Part shown: positions 25,279-33,448 of the stretch, one piece after another
How the letters are laid out: the number at the start of each line of letters is the position of its first letter
Numbering within the stretch: the stretch's first letter is position 1
Assembly (NCBI GenBank): GCA_002720375.1
Contig: PBIE01000025.1
Span: 4,795-41,095 of the forward strand
DNA: 36,301 bases
Direction: 5' to 3'
Origin: Crocinitomicaceae bacterium
GTDB taxonomy: Bacteria > Bacteroidota > Bacteroidia > Flavobacteriales_D > Sanyastnellaceae
Notes under the pieces: model-generated
The model's database searches: none
What the model was told of the DNA's origin: nothing
The model's input: the letters and a program-made list of their open reading frames with translations, nothing else
Translations under genes and position numbers: made by a program

Positions 25279-26592
25279 ATGGGCACTTTTGTCATTGAAG
25301 GAGGGCGTCCCCTCAACGGATCAATCACACCGCAGGGCGCGAAGAACGAGGCACTGCAAGTGGTATGTGCAGTACTTCTTACCTCCGAACCCGTCACGAT
25401 TTCAAACCTTCCGGACATTGTCGATGTCAACCGTCTGATTGACCTGCTGTCTTCGATGGGGGTGAAAGTTGAGAAGCGGGATGCCGGAACGTTCCTGTTC
25501 CAGGCGGACGATGTGAATCTCGACTTTTTGAAAAGCCCCGAATTCAGGGAAAAGGGCGGTGGGTTGCGGGGCAGTGTCATGATCATGGGCCCCCTCTTGT
25601 CTCGGTTCGGGATGGGTTATATCCCGAAGCCTGGCGGAGACAAAATCGGACGCCGCAGAATGGACACTCACTTTATTGGGTTCGAGAATCTGGGGGCTTC
25701 ATTCCGTTACGATGCCGGAGAGACCTTCTACCGCGCGGAGGCGCCAAATGGCCTTCAGGGGAGTCACATGCTACTAGACGAGGCTTCTGTCACGGGAACA
25801 GCCAACATCGTCATGGCTGCAGCACTCGCCAAAGGAACGACGACCATTTACAATGCGGCATGTGAGCCTTACTTACAGCAGCTGTGCAAGATGATCAACC
25901 GGATGGGGGGCAAAATCTCAGGCGTGGGGTCCAACTTGCTCACCATCGAAGGTGTGGATTCGCTAGGCGGTTGCGACCACCGGTGCCTGCCTGATATGAT
26001 CGAAATTGGGAGTTTCATTGGCTTGGCGGCCATGACGCGTGGTGAGGTGACCATCAAGGATGTCAGTTGGGATGACCTCGGTCAGATTCCCAGAATTTTC
26101 CAACGCATGGGAATCGGTGTGGAACGAAGGGGAGACGACCTATACGTTCCTGCGCAGGACCATTATGAAATTGACACCTTCATTGATGGGTCTATCCTAA
26201 CCGTAGCCGATGCCCCTTGGCCAGGCTTTACGCCTGATTTGTTGTCTATTTTGTTGGTGACTGCCACCCAGGCCCGCGGCAGCGTTCTCGTTCACCAGAA
26301 GATGTTTGAGTCGAGGCTTTTCTTCGTCGACAAGCTCATTGACATGGGCGCACAGATTATACTCTGTGATCCCCATCGGGCCACGGTTATCGGCCTCGAC
26401 AGAAAGACGGCTTTGCGGGGCGTGACCATGACCTCGCCCGACATCAGGGCAGGTGTTTCATTGCTTATCGCTGCGCTTTCAGCAGAGGGCCGTTCGACCA
26501 TCCACAACATCGGCCAAATCGATAGAGGATACCAGTATATTGAACACCGTTTGCGGGCATTGGGCGCCCAAATTGAGCGTCTTGCAGACTGA
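25279..26592 (+). CDS. murA: UDP-N-acetylglucosamine 1-carboxyvinyltransferase
   Basis: A 437-residue enzyme transferring enolpyruvate from PEP to UDP-GlcNAc, the first committed step of peptidoglycan synthesis in the cytoplasm. Family motifs include GSITPQGAKNEALQ near the N-terminus, MIMGPLLSRFG, and the EPSP-synthase-like repeats. The active-site loop, usually PGGCxIGxRPVD, here reads PGGDKIGRRRMD: Asp121 replaces the Cys that fosfomycin alkylates. Such Cys-to-Asp enzymes are active and intrinsically fosfomycin-resistant in other bacteria. The ORF track start (TTG 25201) adds 26 residues absent from the family; the ATG at 25279 is preferred. About 120 bases without a recognisable element precede it. 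Confidence 0.95.
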   Translation: MGTFVIEGGRPLNGSITPQGAKNEALQVVCAVLLTSEPVTISNLPDIVDVNRLIDLLSSMGVKVEKRDAGTFLFQADDVNLDFLKSPEFREKGGGLRGSVMIMGPLLSRFGMGYIPKPGGDKIGRRRMDTHFIGFENLGASFRYDAGETFYRAEAPNGLQGSHMLLDEASVTGTANIVMAAALAKGTTTIYNAACEPYLQQLCKMINRMGGKISGVGSNLLTIEGVDSLGGCDHRCLPDMIEIGSFIGLAAMTRGEVTIKDVSWDDLGQIPRIFQRMGIGVERRGDDLYVPAQDHYEIDTFIDGSILTVADAPWPGFTPDLLSILLVTATQARGSVLVHQKMFESRLFFVDKLIDMGAQIILCDPHRATVIGLDRKTALRGVTMTSPDIRAGVSLLIAALSAEGRSTIHNIGQIDRGYQYIEHRLRALGAQIERLAD

Positions 26593-26643
26593 GGTTACGA
26601 CCTTCTCCGTTCCATCAGTAAATTGAAGCCACATTTCATCACG

Positions 26644-27177
26644 ATGTCTTTTTCCCGATTCTCTCTCGCCCTCATGTTGGGCTTTCTTGTCGTGAGCACC
26701 TTTGGATTTGCACAGGATCCCCGGGTGGGAACCAATGTGGGAGACGAAGCACCTGAGTTGATTCTACAAGGTATCGACGGTGACGAAGTCCGGTTGAGTG
26801 ACTTGCGTGGCCAGCTTGTGCTCATTGATTTTTGGGCGAGTTGGTGTGGGCCATGCCGGAGAGAAAACCCCAATGTCGTCAACGCATTCAAGAAGTACCG
26901 AAAGTCAAAGTTTAAGACAGCGGAGGGCTTTACTGTTGCCAGTGTCTCGCTCGACCGAAAGCAAGAAAGCTGGGAAAAGGCGGTTAAGCAGGATCAGCTT
27001 GACTGGGATTGGCACGGAAGCGACTTGTCCGGTTGGGACAGTGAGGCTGCAGGCTTGTATGGGGTGAGCAGCATTCCCATGAGCTTTCTCGTGGATGAGA
27101 ACGGCATCATCGTGGCGAAGAATCTCAGGGGAATGGAGTTGCACATACAAATCGACAAACACGTCGCCCGCCTTTGA
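26644..27177 (+). CDS. TlpA/ResA-like periplasmic thioredoxin
   Basis: A 177-residue exported thiol-disulfide protein. The signal peptide MSFSRFSLALMLGFLVVSTFGFAQ is followed by a thioredoxin fold of the AhpC-TSA/Redoxin subgroup: VGDEAPELIL, LVLIDFWASWCGPCRRENP with the CGPC active site (C68, C71), and cis-Pro in SSIPMSFLVDENG. It probably reduces or isomerises disulfides in the periplasm. The ATG at 26644 fits the signal peptide better than the TTG at 26623. It starts 51 bases after murA and is followed by the inverted repeats described upstream of grpE. Confidence 0.9.
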   Translation: MSFSRFSLALMLGFLVVSTFGFAQDPRVGTNVGDEAPELILQGIDGDEVRLSDLRGQLVLIDFWASWCGPCRRENPNVVNAFKKYRKSKFKTAEGFTVASVSLDRKQESWEKAVKQDQLDWDWHGSDLSGWDSEAAGLYGVSSIPMSFLVDENGIIVAKNLRGMELHIQIDKHVARL

Positions 27178-27183
27178 TTTTTC

Positions 27184-27219
27184 CTGTCAGGTCGACCGGG
27201 TGAAACTGACAGCCGGTCG
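27184..27219. promoter_or_regulatory. Two interdigitated perfect inverted repeats upstream of grpE
   Basis: CTGTCAG (27184-27190) pairs with CTGACAG (27206-27212), and CGACCGG (27193-27199) pairs with CCGGTCG (27213-27219). The arms are ordered A-B-A'-B' with spacers of 2, 6 and 0 bases. A further CTGTCA lies at 27226-27231. This may be a DNA operator or activator site for the downstream promoter, or alternative RNA hairpins after tlpA. The function is inferred; the repeats themselves are exact. Confidence 0.45.
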
Positions 27220-27252
27220 TTTTGCCTGTCACGTTGTCCGAACGGGTCTGCA

Positions 27253-27268
27253 TGGCACGGCAATTGGA
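27253..27268 (+). promoter_or_regulatory. Possible sigma-54 promoter of grpE-dnaJ
   Basis: TGGCACGGCAATTGGA matches the sigma-54 consensus TGGCACG-N4-TTGCW except for G in place of C in the -12 element. The predicted start would fall around 27280, just before the possible grpE starts at 27293-27308. The mismatch is at an important position, so the call is tentative. Confidence 0.35.
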
Positions 27269-27292
27269 CACACTGAACAAACTTTCCTATCC

Positions 27293-27844
27293 ATGACAAT
27301 GCACATCATGAACGAGGAAGAGCCTCTGGAAGGCACCTCACCCAATATGGCGGAAGACGAGGTCACTGCGGAAGAAGGAGCTCCTGATTCCGAAGGCCCA
27401 AAAGAAGCTGAACCCGGTCTTACGGAAGAAGAGGAAGCCTGGCGAGACAAGTACCTCCGGTTGTATGCTGAGTTTGACAATTTTCGGAAAAGGACCATGC
27501 GGGAAAGGGCCGATTTGGTCCGGAGTGCTGGCCGTGACTTGATGGAGGCAATGCTTCCCGTGCTGGATGATTTCGAGCGCGCGGCAGCAGCGGAACAAGA
27601 CCCAGAACAAGTGAGGGAAGGCTACCAACTCATCGGTCAGAAGATGCGGGGCATTCTCGAGGCGCGGGGGCTTCAACGAATGGAAGCGAAGGGCAACGCA
27701 TTCGACACGGATTTGCATGAAGCCATCACCCAAATTCCTGCACCGACGGAAGACCTCAAGGGGAAAGTGGTCGAGGTTGTAGAGCCCGGTTACAAGCTCC
27801 ATGACGGCGTCCTTCGTTTCGCTAAGGTGGTCGTCGGAAACTGA
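27293..27844 (+). CDS. grpE: Nucleotide exchange factor GrpE
   Basis: A 183-residue cochaperone that releases ADP from DnaK. It has an acidic, disordered N-terminus (EEGAPDSEGPKEAEPGLTEEEEA), then the long dimerisation helix with LRLYAEFDNFRKRTMRER. The C-terminal beta domain follows: NAFDTDLHEAITQIP, LKGKVVEVVEPGYKLHDGVLRFAKVVV. The ORF track start (27095) is inside tlpA. I chose ATG 27293 as the first start in the non-coding spacer; ATG 27299 and 27308 (MNEEE) are equally plausible. It lies 9 bases before dnaJ; dnaK is not in the window. Confidence 0.93.
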   Translation: MTMHIMNEEEPLEGTSPNMAEDEVTAEEGAPDSEGPKEAEPGLTEEEEAWRDKYLRLYAEFDNFRKRTMRERADLVRSAGRDLMEAMLPVLDDFERAAAAEQDPEQVREGYQLIGQKMRGILEARGLQRMEAKGNAFDTDLHEAITQIPAPTEDLKGKVVEVVEPGYKLHDGVLRFAKVVVGN

Positions 27845-27853
27845 TTTTTCACC

Positions 27854-28966
27854 ATGTCGAAACGCGATTTCTACGAGATTCTGGGTGTGGATCGGGGCGC
27901 CTCTGATGCCGACATCAAAAAGGCATATCGGAAGCTGGCCATCAAGTTCCACCCGGACAAGAATCCGGATGATGCAGAGGCGGAGTCCCGATTCAAAGAA
28001 GCTGCGGAAGCCTACGAAGTCTTGAGTGACCAACAGAAGCGGGCCAAATACGACCGCTTCGGACATGCTGGAATGGGGGGTGCGGCCGGCGGTGGCGCGG
28101 GGATGAACATGGACGACATCTTCAGTCAGTTCGGCGACATCTTCGGCGGGACCTTCGGTGGGGCTTTTGGTGGAGGTGGAGGCGGAGGTGGACCGCGCCG
28201 GATGAAGGGGTCAAACCTGAGAATCAAGGTGCAGCTGACCTTGGAGGAAATTGCCGAAGGGGTGACCAAAAAGGTCAAGGTGTTTCGTTTGGTCCAGGCC
28301 GAGGGGGTCGAATATGACTCCTGTCGACCATGTTCGGGAACCGGCCAAGTTCGTCGGGTCACCAACACCATCTTGGGCCAAATGCAAACGGCATCGACAT
28401 GCCCAACGTGCGGGGGGCTGGGGCGAAGTGTGAAATCCAAGCCTAAAGATTCGGATGAACATGGCCTTCGCCGCGAGGAAACGGTGGTTGAGATCGAGAT
28501 TCCAGCCGGTGTGGAAGATGGGATGCAGTTGAACTTGCGCGGCAAGGGGAATGCTGCGCCAGCAGGGGGCATATCCGGTGATCTTTTGGTCCAGGTTCGG
28601 GAGGCTGATCATGCGCTGTTTACCCGAAACAGCCGCAACCTTCACCTCGATCACTATGTGTCTTTCGTGGAGGCTGCATTGGGATCCCAAGTGGAGATTC
28701 CCCTGTTGCAGGGCAAGGCCAAAATTCGCATTGAGGCGGGCACACAAAGTGGTAAGATTGTTCGGCTTAAGGGCAAAGGGATGCCCTCTGTGGACAGCTA
28801 TGGGAAGGGTGATCTCTTGGTCAATTTGAATGTCTGGACTCCGCAACAGTTGACATCGGAGGAAAGAGAGGTCTTGGAAAAGTGGAGAGAAGCCACCAAT
28901 TTCCAACCTGACCCAGATCCACGAGAGAAAGGATTTTTTGATCGGGTGCGGGACATGTTCAGCTGA
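27854..28966 (+). CDS. dnaJ: Chaperone DnaJ with a reduced zinc-finger domain
   Basis: A 370-residue Hsp40. The J domain (residues 4-69) has HPD at 33-35, followed by a Gly/Phe-rich linker (about 70-113) and C-terminal substrate-binding domains from about 118 on. The zinc domain is reduced. Only two CxxCxGxG motifs remain, C157/C160 (CRPCSGTG) and C183/C186 (CPTCGGLG); by alignment these are motifs II and III. Motif I is deleted and motif IV is degraded in place to PKDSDEHG (197-204). In known DnaJ, motifs I+IV form zinc centre I and II+III form centre II, so exactly one centre seems lost. The conserved [16 protein letters not shown] confirms the register. It stimulates DnaK ATPase and is in an operon with grpE. 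Confidence 0.94.
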   Translation: MSKRDFYEILGVDRGASDADIKKAYRKLAIKFHPDKNPDDAEAESRFKEAAEAYEVLSDQQKRAKYDRFGHAGMGGAAGGGAGMNMDDIFSQFGDIFGGTFGGAFGGGGGGGGPRRMKGSNLRIKVQLTLEEIAEGVTKKVKVFRLVQAEGVEYDSCRPCSGTGQVRRVTNTILGQMQTASTCPTCGGLGRSVKSKPKDSDEHGLRREETVVEIEIPAGVEDGMQLNLRGKGNAAPAGGISGDLLVQVREADHALFTRNSRNLHLDHYVSFVEAALGSQVEIPLLQGKAKIRIEAGTQSGKIVRLKGKGMPSVDSYGKGDLLVNLNVWTPQQLTSEEREVLEKWREATNFQPDPDPREKGFFDRVRDMFS

Positions 28967-28969
28967 ATC

Positions 28970-29914
28970 ATGACGCACGCCCTTCGCATATCTGAACTCC
29001 GGAAAACCTTCGGTCAACAGCAGGTGCTCGATGGCGTTGGATTCGAAGTTCCCCAAGGGTCAATCATGGGCTTGCTCGGGCCAAACGGTGCCGGAAAATC
29101 CACCCTGATTCGAAGCATTATGGGCATTGTTGAGCCTGATTCGGGTACAATCGAGCTCAATGGCACACTGTGGAGCCGCGACGCTGTGCGCGGCATCGGC
29201 TACCTCCCTGAGGAAAGGGGGCTGTACCGTGACATGAAGGTGGGTGAACAGGCCATTTACTTCGCTCGGCTCAAGGGCATGGAGCGGGCAGACGCTGTGC
29301 GCGAACTGAAAGTTTGGTTTGAGCGCTTGGAAGTGGATGGATGGTGGGACAAGAAGGTGTCGGACATCTCCAAGGGGATGGCCCAGAAAATCCAGTTTAT
29401 ATGCACATTGGTGCACAAGCCAGAGTTGCTGATTCTGGATGAGCCCTTGAGTGGGTTTGACCCTATTAATGCCCGAAGGATTATAGAGGAAGTGCGGTCC
29501 CTTGCGGCTTCGGGGACCAGCATTCTTTTGTCGACCCATGACATGCCCAGTGTAGAGCGCCTGTGCGATGCGGTCGTGCTCATCGACAGAGGCCAAGTGG
29601 TGTTGTCCGGGGGCGCGGATGAGTTGAGAGAAACGGGATGGGCAGGAGAGCAGGAGGTGGTGTTTCGGGGCAATGACATCGCTTTTACCAATGCATTGGG
29701 TGCCCTTGCCCACTTGGACGGCATTCAGTCCGATTCTGTCGAGGGCACGCGAAAGGCCTCCATTCGATTGCGCAACCGGGAGCAACCCGGTGACGTCTTG
29801 CATGCGCTGGCCGAAGCGGTCGATATCGTTGAATTTGTCAAGGTGCGTCCCACCATGGAGTCCTTGTTCATTCAGGCTGTCAGCGGGACGTCTTCAACTG
29901 AAACCACACCATGA
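28970..29914 (+). CDS. ABC transporter ATP-binding protein (NatA-like)
   Basis: A 314-residue ATPase. Walker A is GPNGAGKST (about residues 37-45), the Q-loop region is GYLPEERGLYRDM, the signature is ISKGMAQKIQ (about 133-142) in place of LSGGQ, and Walker B is LLILDEPLSGFDP (153-165) with switch H190 in STHDM. The C-terminal ~90 residues form the regulatory extension common in NatA/YhaQ-like exporters. It starts 3 bases after dnaJ and overlaps its permease gene by 4 bases. The substrate is unknown; Na+ export is the namesake function but not shown. Confidence 0.92.
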   Translation: MTHALRISELRKTFGQQQVLDGVGFEVPQGSIMGLLGPNGAGKSTLIRSIMGIVEPDSGTIELNGTLWSRDAVRGIGYLPEERGLYRDMKVGEQAIYFARLKGMERADAVRELKVWFERLEVDGWWDKKVSDISKGMAQKIQFICTLVHKPELLILDEPLSGFDPINARRIIEEVRSLAASGTSILLSTHDMPSVERLCDAVVLIDRGQVVLSGGADELRETGWAGEQEVVFRGNDIAFTNALGALAHLDGIQSDSVEGTRKASIRLRNREQPGDVLHALAEAVDIVEFVKVRPTMESLFIQAVSGTSSTETTP

Positions 29915-31260
29915 AGGGAAGTCTGGTCGGCGCCGTCATCGGCAGGGAGTGGAGGACGCGTGTGTTCAAAAAGAGTTTCCTTTTGGGGACGTTGCTCATG
30001 CCGTTCCTCGGTGTGGGATTCATCGCACTGACGGTGATGCTGACAGAAGGGACCGAGACACAAAACTTGGTTCTTGTGGAGGACACACCCGGTTTGATCA
30101 CCCGGATGGATGCAGCCAGTGGTCAATTCGTGCCGCGCTGCCCCGGCTGCTTCCCGAAACGGGACAAGTTGGAGTATCGTTTTACTCGAGAGGCCCCTGC
30201 AGACAGCGTTTGGAAGTTGGATGGCTATACTGCTTTGGTCGAGTTCGATGAATCTGTGCTTCAAAACAAGGCGGGCTATTTGGTGTATGAGACGTCTCCA
30301 GGGATGCAAGCCAAGCGCAGGATTGAGCGCGATCTCAGCCATGCGATGGAACACGCCCGTGTGTTGGAGAGCACTGAGCTCGATTGGACAGAGTACCAGC
30401 GGCTCAAATTCGAGCTGAACCTCGTGGACCGGGAAGCGTCAGATGCAGGCAGCCGGACCGAGGGAGGCGGAGAGGAGATACGTGGGTTTGTGGGCTTCAT
30501 GTTTAGTGCCGTCCTGTTTCTCGTCCTCGCTGTATACGGAGGTCTGATCCTCCGGAGTGTGGTCGAGGAGAAGTCCAATCGCGTCGTGGAGGTGCTGATT
30601 GCCTCGGTGCGCCCGGAGGAATTGTTGCTCGGAAAAGTGGTCGGAATGGGGGCTGTTGCCTTGACACAGATTGTGGCTTGGTCTGTCCTTTCAACAGCGG
30701 CGTTCACGTTGTTTCAATTTGTGTTTGACAGCGGGTTGATGCCAGGCAACATGGCCCCAGGTGCAGGGGAGGTACCCGCTGACCTGCTGACGGTGATGGC
30801 CGAAAACGAATTCACCAAAATCTTGATTGAAATCAACTGGGCGCTGATGGTGTTCAGCACAGTGGTCTATTTCGTGGGCGGGTATTTGCTGTATGGCAGC
30901 CTCTACGCGGTGGTCGGGGCATCCGTTCAATCCGAGCAAGAAGGCCAAGGCATGGTGTTCCCATTGATCATGCCCTTGATGTTTGCCTATTTCTTCGGGC
31001 TGCAGGCCATTGAAAATCCAGAGATGGCCGCTTTTTCCTGGCTGAGCTGGTTCCCTTTGACTTCCCCGGTCATCATGCTCATCCGGGTGGCCGTGGGTGT
31101 GCCGATGTGGGAGCTCGCGCTCTCGGTAGCGTTGCTTCTCTTGACCGCCAGATTCATGTTGTGGATGGCAGGACGCGCCTACCGCCATGGGGTGCTTGCT
31201 GGTGACTCCACATCAGGTTGGAAGCTTTTGCTACAATGGGTTCGGGGGAATGGAGGTTAA
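29911..31260 (+). CDS. ABC-2 type permease (NatB-like)
   Basis: A 449-residue membrane protein, partner of the preceding ATPase. The amphipathic N-terminus VIGREWRTRVFKKSFLLGTLLMP leads into TM1 (about residues 23-48). A large extracytoplasmic loop (about 50-185) follows with an unusual CPGCFP motif, then about five more membrane segments: FVGFMFSAVLFLVLAVYGGL, VVGMGAVALTQIVAWSVLS, ALMVFSTVVYFVGGYLLYG, MVFPLIMPLMFAYFFGL and ELALSVALLLLTARFMLWM. The conserved VVEEKSNRVVEVLIASVRPEELLLGK between segments is typical of the NatB/YhaP family. It may export Na+, a drug or a peptide; nothing decides this. Confidence 0.9.
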   Translation: MKGSLVGAVIGREWRTRVFKKSFLLGTLLMPFLGVGFIALTVMLTEGTETQNLVLVEDTPGLITRMDAASGQFVPRCPGCFPKRDKLEYRFTREAPADSVWKLDGYTALVEFDESVLQNKAGYLVYETSPGMQAKRRIERDLSHAMEHARVLESTELDWTEYQRLKFELNLVDREASDAGSRTEGGGEEIRGFVGFMFSAVLFLVLAVYGGLILRSVVEEKSNRVVEVLIASVRPEELLLGKVVGMGAVALTQIVAWSVLSTAAFTLFQFVFDSGLMPGNMAPGAGEVPADLLTVMAENEFTKILIEINWALMVFSTVVYFVGGYLLYGSLYAVVGASVQSEQEGQGMVFPLIMPLMFAYFFGLQAIENPEMAAFSWLSWFPLTSPVIMLIRVAVGVPMWELALSVALLLLTARFMLWMAGRAYRHGVLAGDSTSGWKLLLQWVRGNGG

Positions 31261-32239
31261 CGCCCCCCATCGAATGGCCGTAGTGGATTGTGGAACAAAC
31301 ACCTTCACGCTCCACGTTGCCGAATTTGATTCGAAAAGGTGGAAATCTGTTTTTCGTCAGCTTCGGTTTGTCCGCCTCGGACACGATAGTTTCCGGACTG
31401 GGAGGCTGTCACCAGACCGTATGCGGCGGGGACTGGATGTTCTGGCTTCATTCAGGGAGACGGCCATAAACTTTGGGGTGACCCACATCCGGGCTATTGG
31501 ATGCAGTGCATTCAGAGATGCATCCAATGGCCTTGAATTCGTTGAGCGGGCCCGAGAAATTGGATGGTCGATTGAGGTCATTGATGGCCAAAAAGAGGCA
31601 CATTGGATACAGGAAGGTGTCGCGGCCACGGTGCCTTCCGAAATTTTAGGGGGGCAGACGGCCCTCACTCTCGACATTGGCGGTGGCAGTGTGGAAGCCG
31701 TGCTCTGGGACCATGAGACAGTCCATGGTAGATTCAGTCTCGATCTTGGTGTGGCGAGACTCACAGATTGGATTAAGCCTTCAGATCCGCTCAAGAATAA
31801 GGACCTCGACTCGCTAGCCCGCATTGCGGACCATGCGATGGTGCCACTTCTCGGGCGCACCAAGCATTATGCACCACAGTTGATTGTGGGCACCAGCGGG
31901 GCCTTCAACACTTTGGCGAATTTGGAGTCTGCCGAGGCCAATTGGCAGCCGCGTCACGTGGCAGACGTCTTGCCATATGCAACTTTGCGGTCACGATGTC
32001 AAGCGTTGATGGCCACCAGTAAGGCTGATTTGGCTTCTATACCCAATCTGCATCCAGATCGGATTCCATACATGTCTATGGCCTGCGCCCTGATTGAGCA
32101 TATACTTGGCCGGTTGCCTTCAGTGGGCATGGTGCTACGGTCTCGACATACAGTGGCAGAGGGGCTGTTGACGGAAACAGCAGCGGGTTGGAAAGGACTT
32201 GAACCAAAGGTTGGGTGGGAAATGCTGACCGACCTTTGA
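31250..32239 (+). CDS. Ppx/GppA family phosphatase
   Basis: A 329-residue member of the sugar kinase/Hsp70/actin superfamily that hydrolyses polyphosphate or pppGpp. Phosphate-binding loops are visible as VVDCGTNTFTLHV near the N-terminus and TLDIGGGSVEAVLW in the middle; GTSGAFNTLANL and the region around SMACALIEHIL complete the fold. The length is that of the short exopolyphosphatase-like form (about 300 residues), without the C-terminal HD-like domain of E. coli Ppx. The start could be ATG 31250 (overlapping the permease by 11 bases) or ATG 31274 (MAVVDCG); the track's 31187 lies deep in the permease gene. Confidence 0.87.
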   Translation: MEVNAPHRMAVVDCGTNTFTLHVAEFDSKRWKSVFRQLRFVRLGHDSFRTGRLSPDRMRRGLDVLASFRETAINFGVTHIRAIGCSAFRDASNGLEFVERAREIGWSIEVIDGQKEAHWIQEGVAATVPSEILGGQTALTLDIGGGSVEAVLWDHETVHGRFSLDLGVARLTDWIKPSDPLKNKDLDSLARIADHAMVPLLGRTKHYAPQLIVGTSGAFNTLANLESAEANWQPRHVADVLPYATLRSRCQALMATSKADLASIPNLHPDRIPYMSMACALIEHILGRLPSVGMVLRSRHTVAEGLLTETAAGWKGLEPKVGWEMLTDL

Positions 32240-32251
32240 ATAGAATGGGTG

Positions 32252-32273
32252 AATGCGTTGAATTTCACGCATT
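32252..32273. promoter_or_regulatory. Short perfect hairpin before the sigma-54 regulator gene
   Basis: AATGCGT (32252-32258) and ACGCATT (32267-32273) form a perfect 7-base inverted repeat with an 8-base spacer, ending 8 bases before the ATG at 32282. It could be an operator or an RNA hairpin affecting translation. It has no T-run, so it is not a terminator. Confidence 0.3.
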
Positions 32274-32281
32274 TTCGCACC

Positions 32282-33448
32282 ATGGCCCACATCCTCATTA
32301 TCGACGACGAGCGCCTCATACGGCACGCCCTCAAGGATATCCTCGAATACGAAAAGCACACCGTTGAGGAGGCTGAAGACGGCGCTGCCGGATTGAAGGC
32401 AGCATTGGAGGGCAAATACGACGTGATTTTCTGCGATGTGAAAATGCCGCAAAAGGACGGGATCGAAGTGGTGGAGGCCCTTACGCTAAAAGGCGTTGAA
32501 ACGCCCGTGGTGATCATGACGGGTCACGGAACTGTGGAGCTTGCTGTGCAGGCATTGAAGGCAGGGGCATACGACTTCATTGAGAAGCCCCTTGACCTGA
32601 ATCGGGTGTTGGTGGCACTCAGGCACGCCACCGATCGTGAAGACCTTCGCAAGGAAACCGTAAAGCTGCGACAGCAGAAACGCACGAAGGGGGGGCACGA
32701 GATGATTGGCCAGAGCGCTGCATTGGAGGACATCCGCAGCACCATTGCCAAGGTCGCTCCGACCGATGCACGGGTGATGATCACAGGAGAAAATGGAACG
32801 GGTAAGGAGGTGGTCGCCCGGCGAATCCATGCCCAAAGTGAACGCCAGTCAGGGCCGTTTGTCGAGGTCAATTGCGCGGCAATTCCCGGAGAGCTCATCG
32901 AGTCCGAGTTGTTTGGTCACGAGAAGGGAGCGTTCACCAGTGCAGTGAAGCAGCGCAAGGGACGTTTTGAGCAGGCACAGGGCGGCACCCTGTTTCTCGA
33001 CGAAATCGGCGACATGGCTCTTCCGGCACAAGCCAAGATGCTGCGCGCCTTACAAGAAAGGGTCATCCAGCGCGTCGGGGGTGACAAGAACATCAAAGTG
33101 GATGTCCGTGTACTTGCGGCCACGAACAAAGATTTGGCGCTGGAAATCAAAGAGGGGAGGTTCCGCGAAGACCTCTTCCACCGCCTCAATGTCATACCCA
33201 TTCACGTGCCGAGTTTGGCAGAACGAAGCGAGGATGTTCCGCTTCTTGTGGAGCATTTTCTCGATGGTGTCTCGGCTGAATTGGGTGTGAAGCCACCGCA
33301 TTTCGAAGACGAGGCTTTGGTGGCCTTGTCCAAGGCCCCGTGGACCGGAAACATACGCGAGCTGAGGAATGCAGTGGAGCGTTTGGTGATCTTGTGTGGA
33401 GACCGGGTGACCCCGTCCGATGTCCATCGCCACGTGGCAATGGATTGA
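32282..33448 (+). CDS. Sigma-54-dependent response regulator lacking a DNA-binding domain
   Basis: A 388-residue NtrC-type regulator. The receiver domain (about residues 1-118) has D52 in FCDVKMPQKDG, T84 region VIMTGHG and K in FIEKPLDL. The AAA+ domain (about 140-375) has Walker A GENGTGKE, the sigma-54 contact loop GAFTSA (usually GAFTGA), Walker B GGTLFLDEIGDM and the terminal NIRELRNAVERLVIL. The protein stops about 25 residues later (VTPSDVHRHVAMD), so the Fis-type HTH that normally follows is missing. It may act from solution or through partners, as known for a few HTH-less activators. ATG 32282 (MAHILIIDDE) is preferred to the GTG at 32249. No kinase gene is adjacent. Confidence 0.92.
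   Translation: MAHILIIDDERLIRHALKDILEYEKHTVEEAEDGAAGLKAALEGKYDVIFCDVKMPQKDGIEVVEALTLKGVETPVVIMTGHGTVELAVQALKAGAYDFIEKPLDLNRVLVALRHATDREDLRKETVKLRQQKRTKGGHEMIGQSAALEDIRSTIAKVAPTDARVMITGENGTGKEVVARRIHAQSERQSGPFVEVNCAAIPGELIESELFGHEKGAFTSAVKQRKGRFEQAQGGTLFLDEIGDMALPAQAKMLRALQERVIQRVGGDKNIKVDVRVLAATNKDLALEIKEGRFREDLFHRLNVIPIHVPSLAERSEDVPLLVEHFLDGVSAELGVKPPHFEDEALVALSKAPWTGNIRELRNAVERLVILCGDRVTPSDVHRHVAMD

Noticed and set aside
27184-27219. True H-type RNA pseudoknot from the A-B-A'-B' repeats
   Set aside because: With no bases between A' and B', the loop that must cross the 7-base-pair first stem cannot be formed; alternative hairpins or a DNA site are more plausible.
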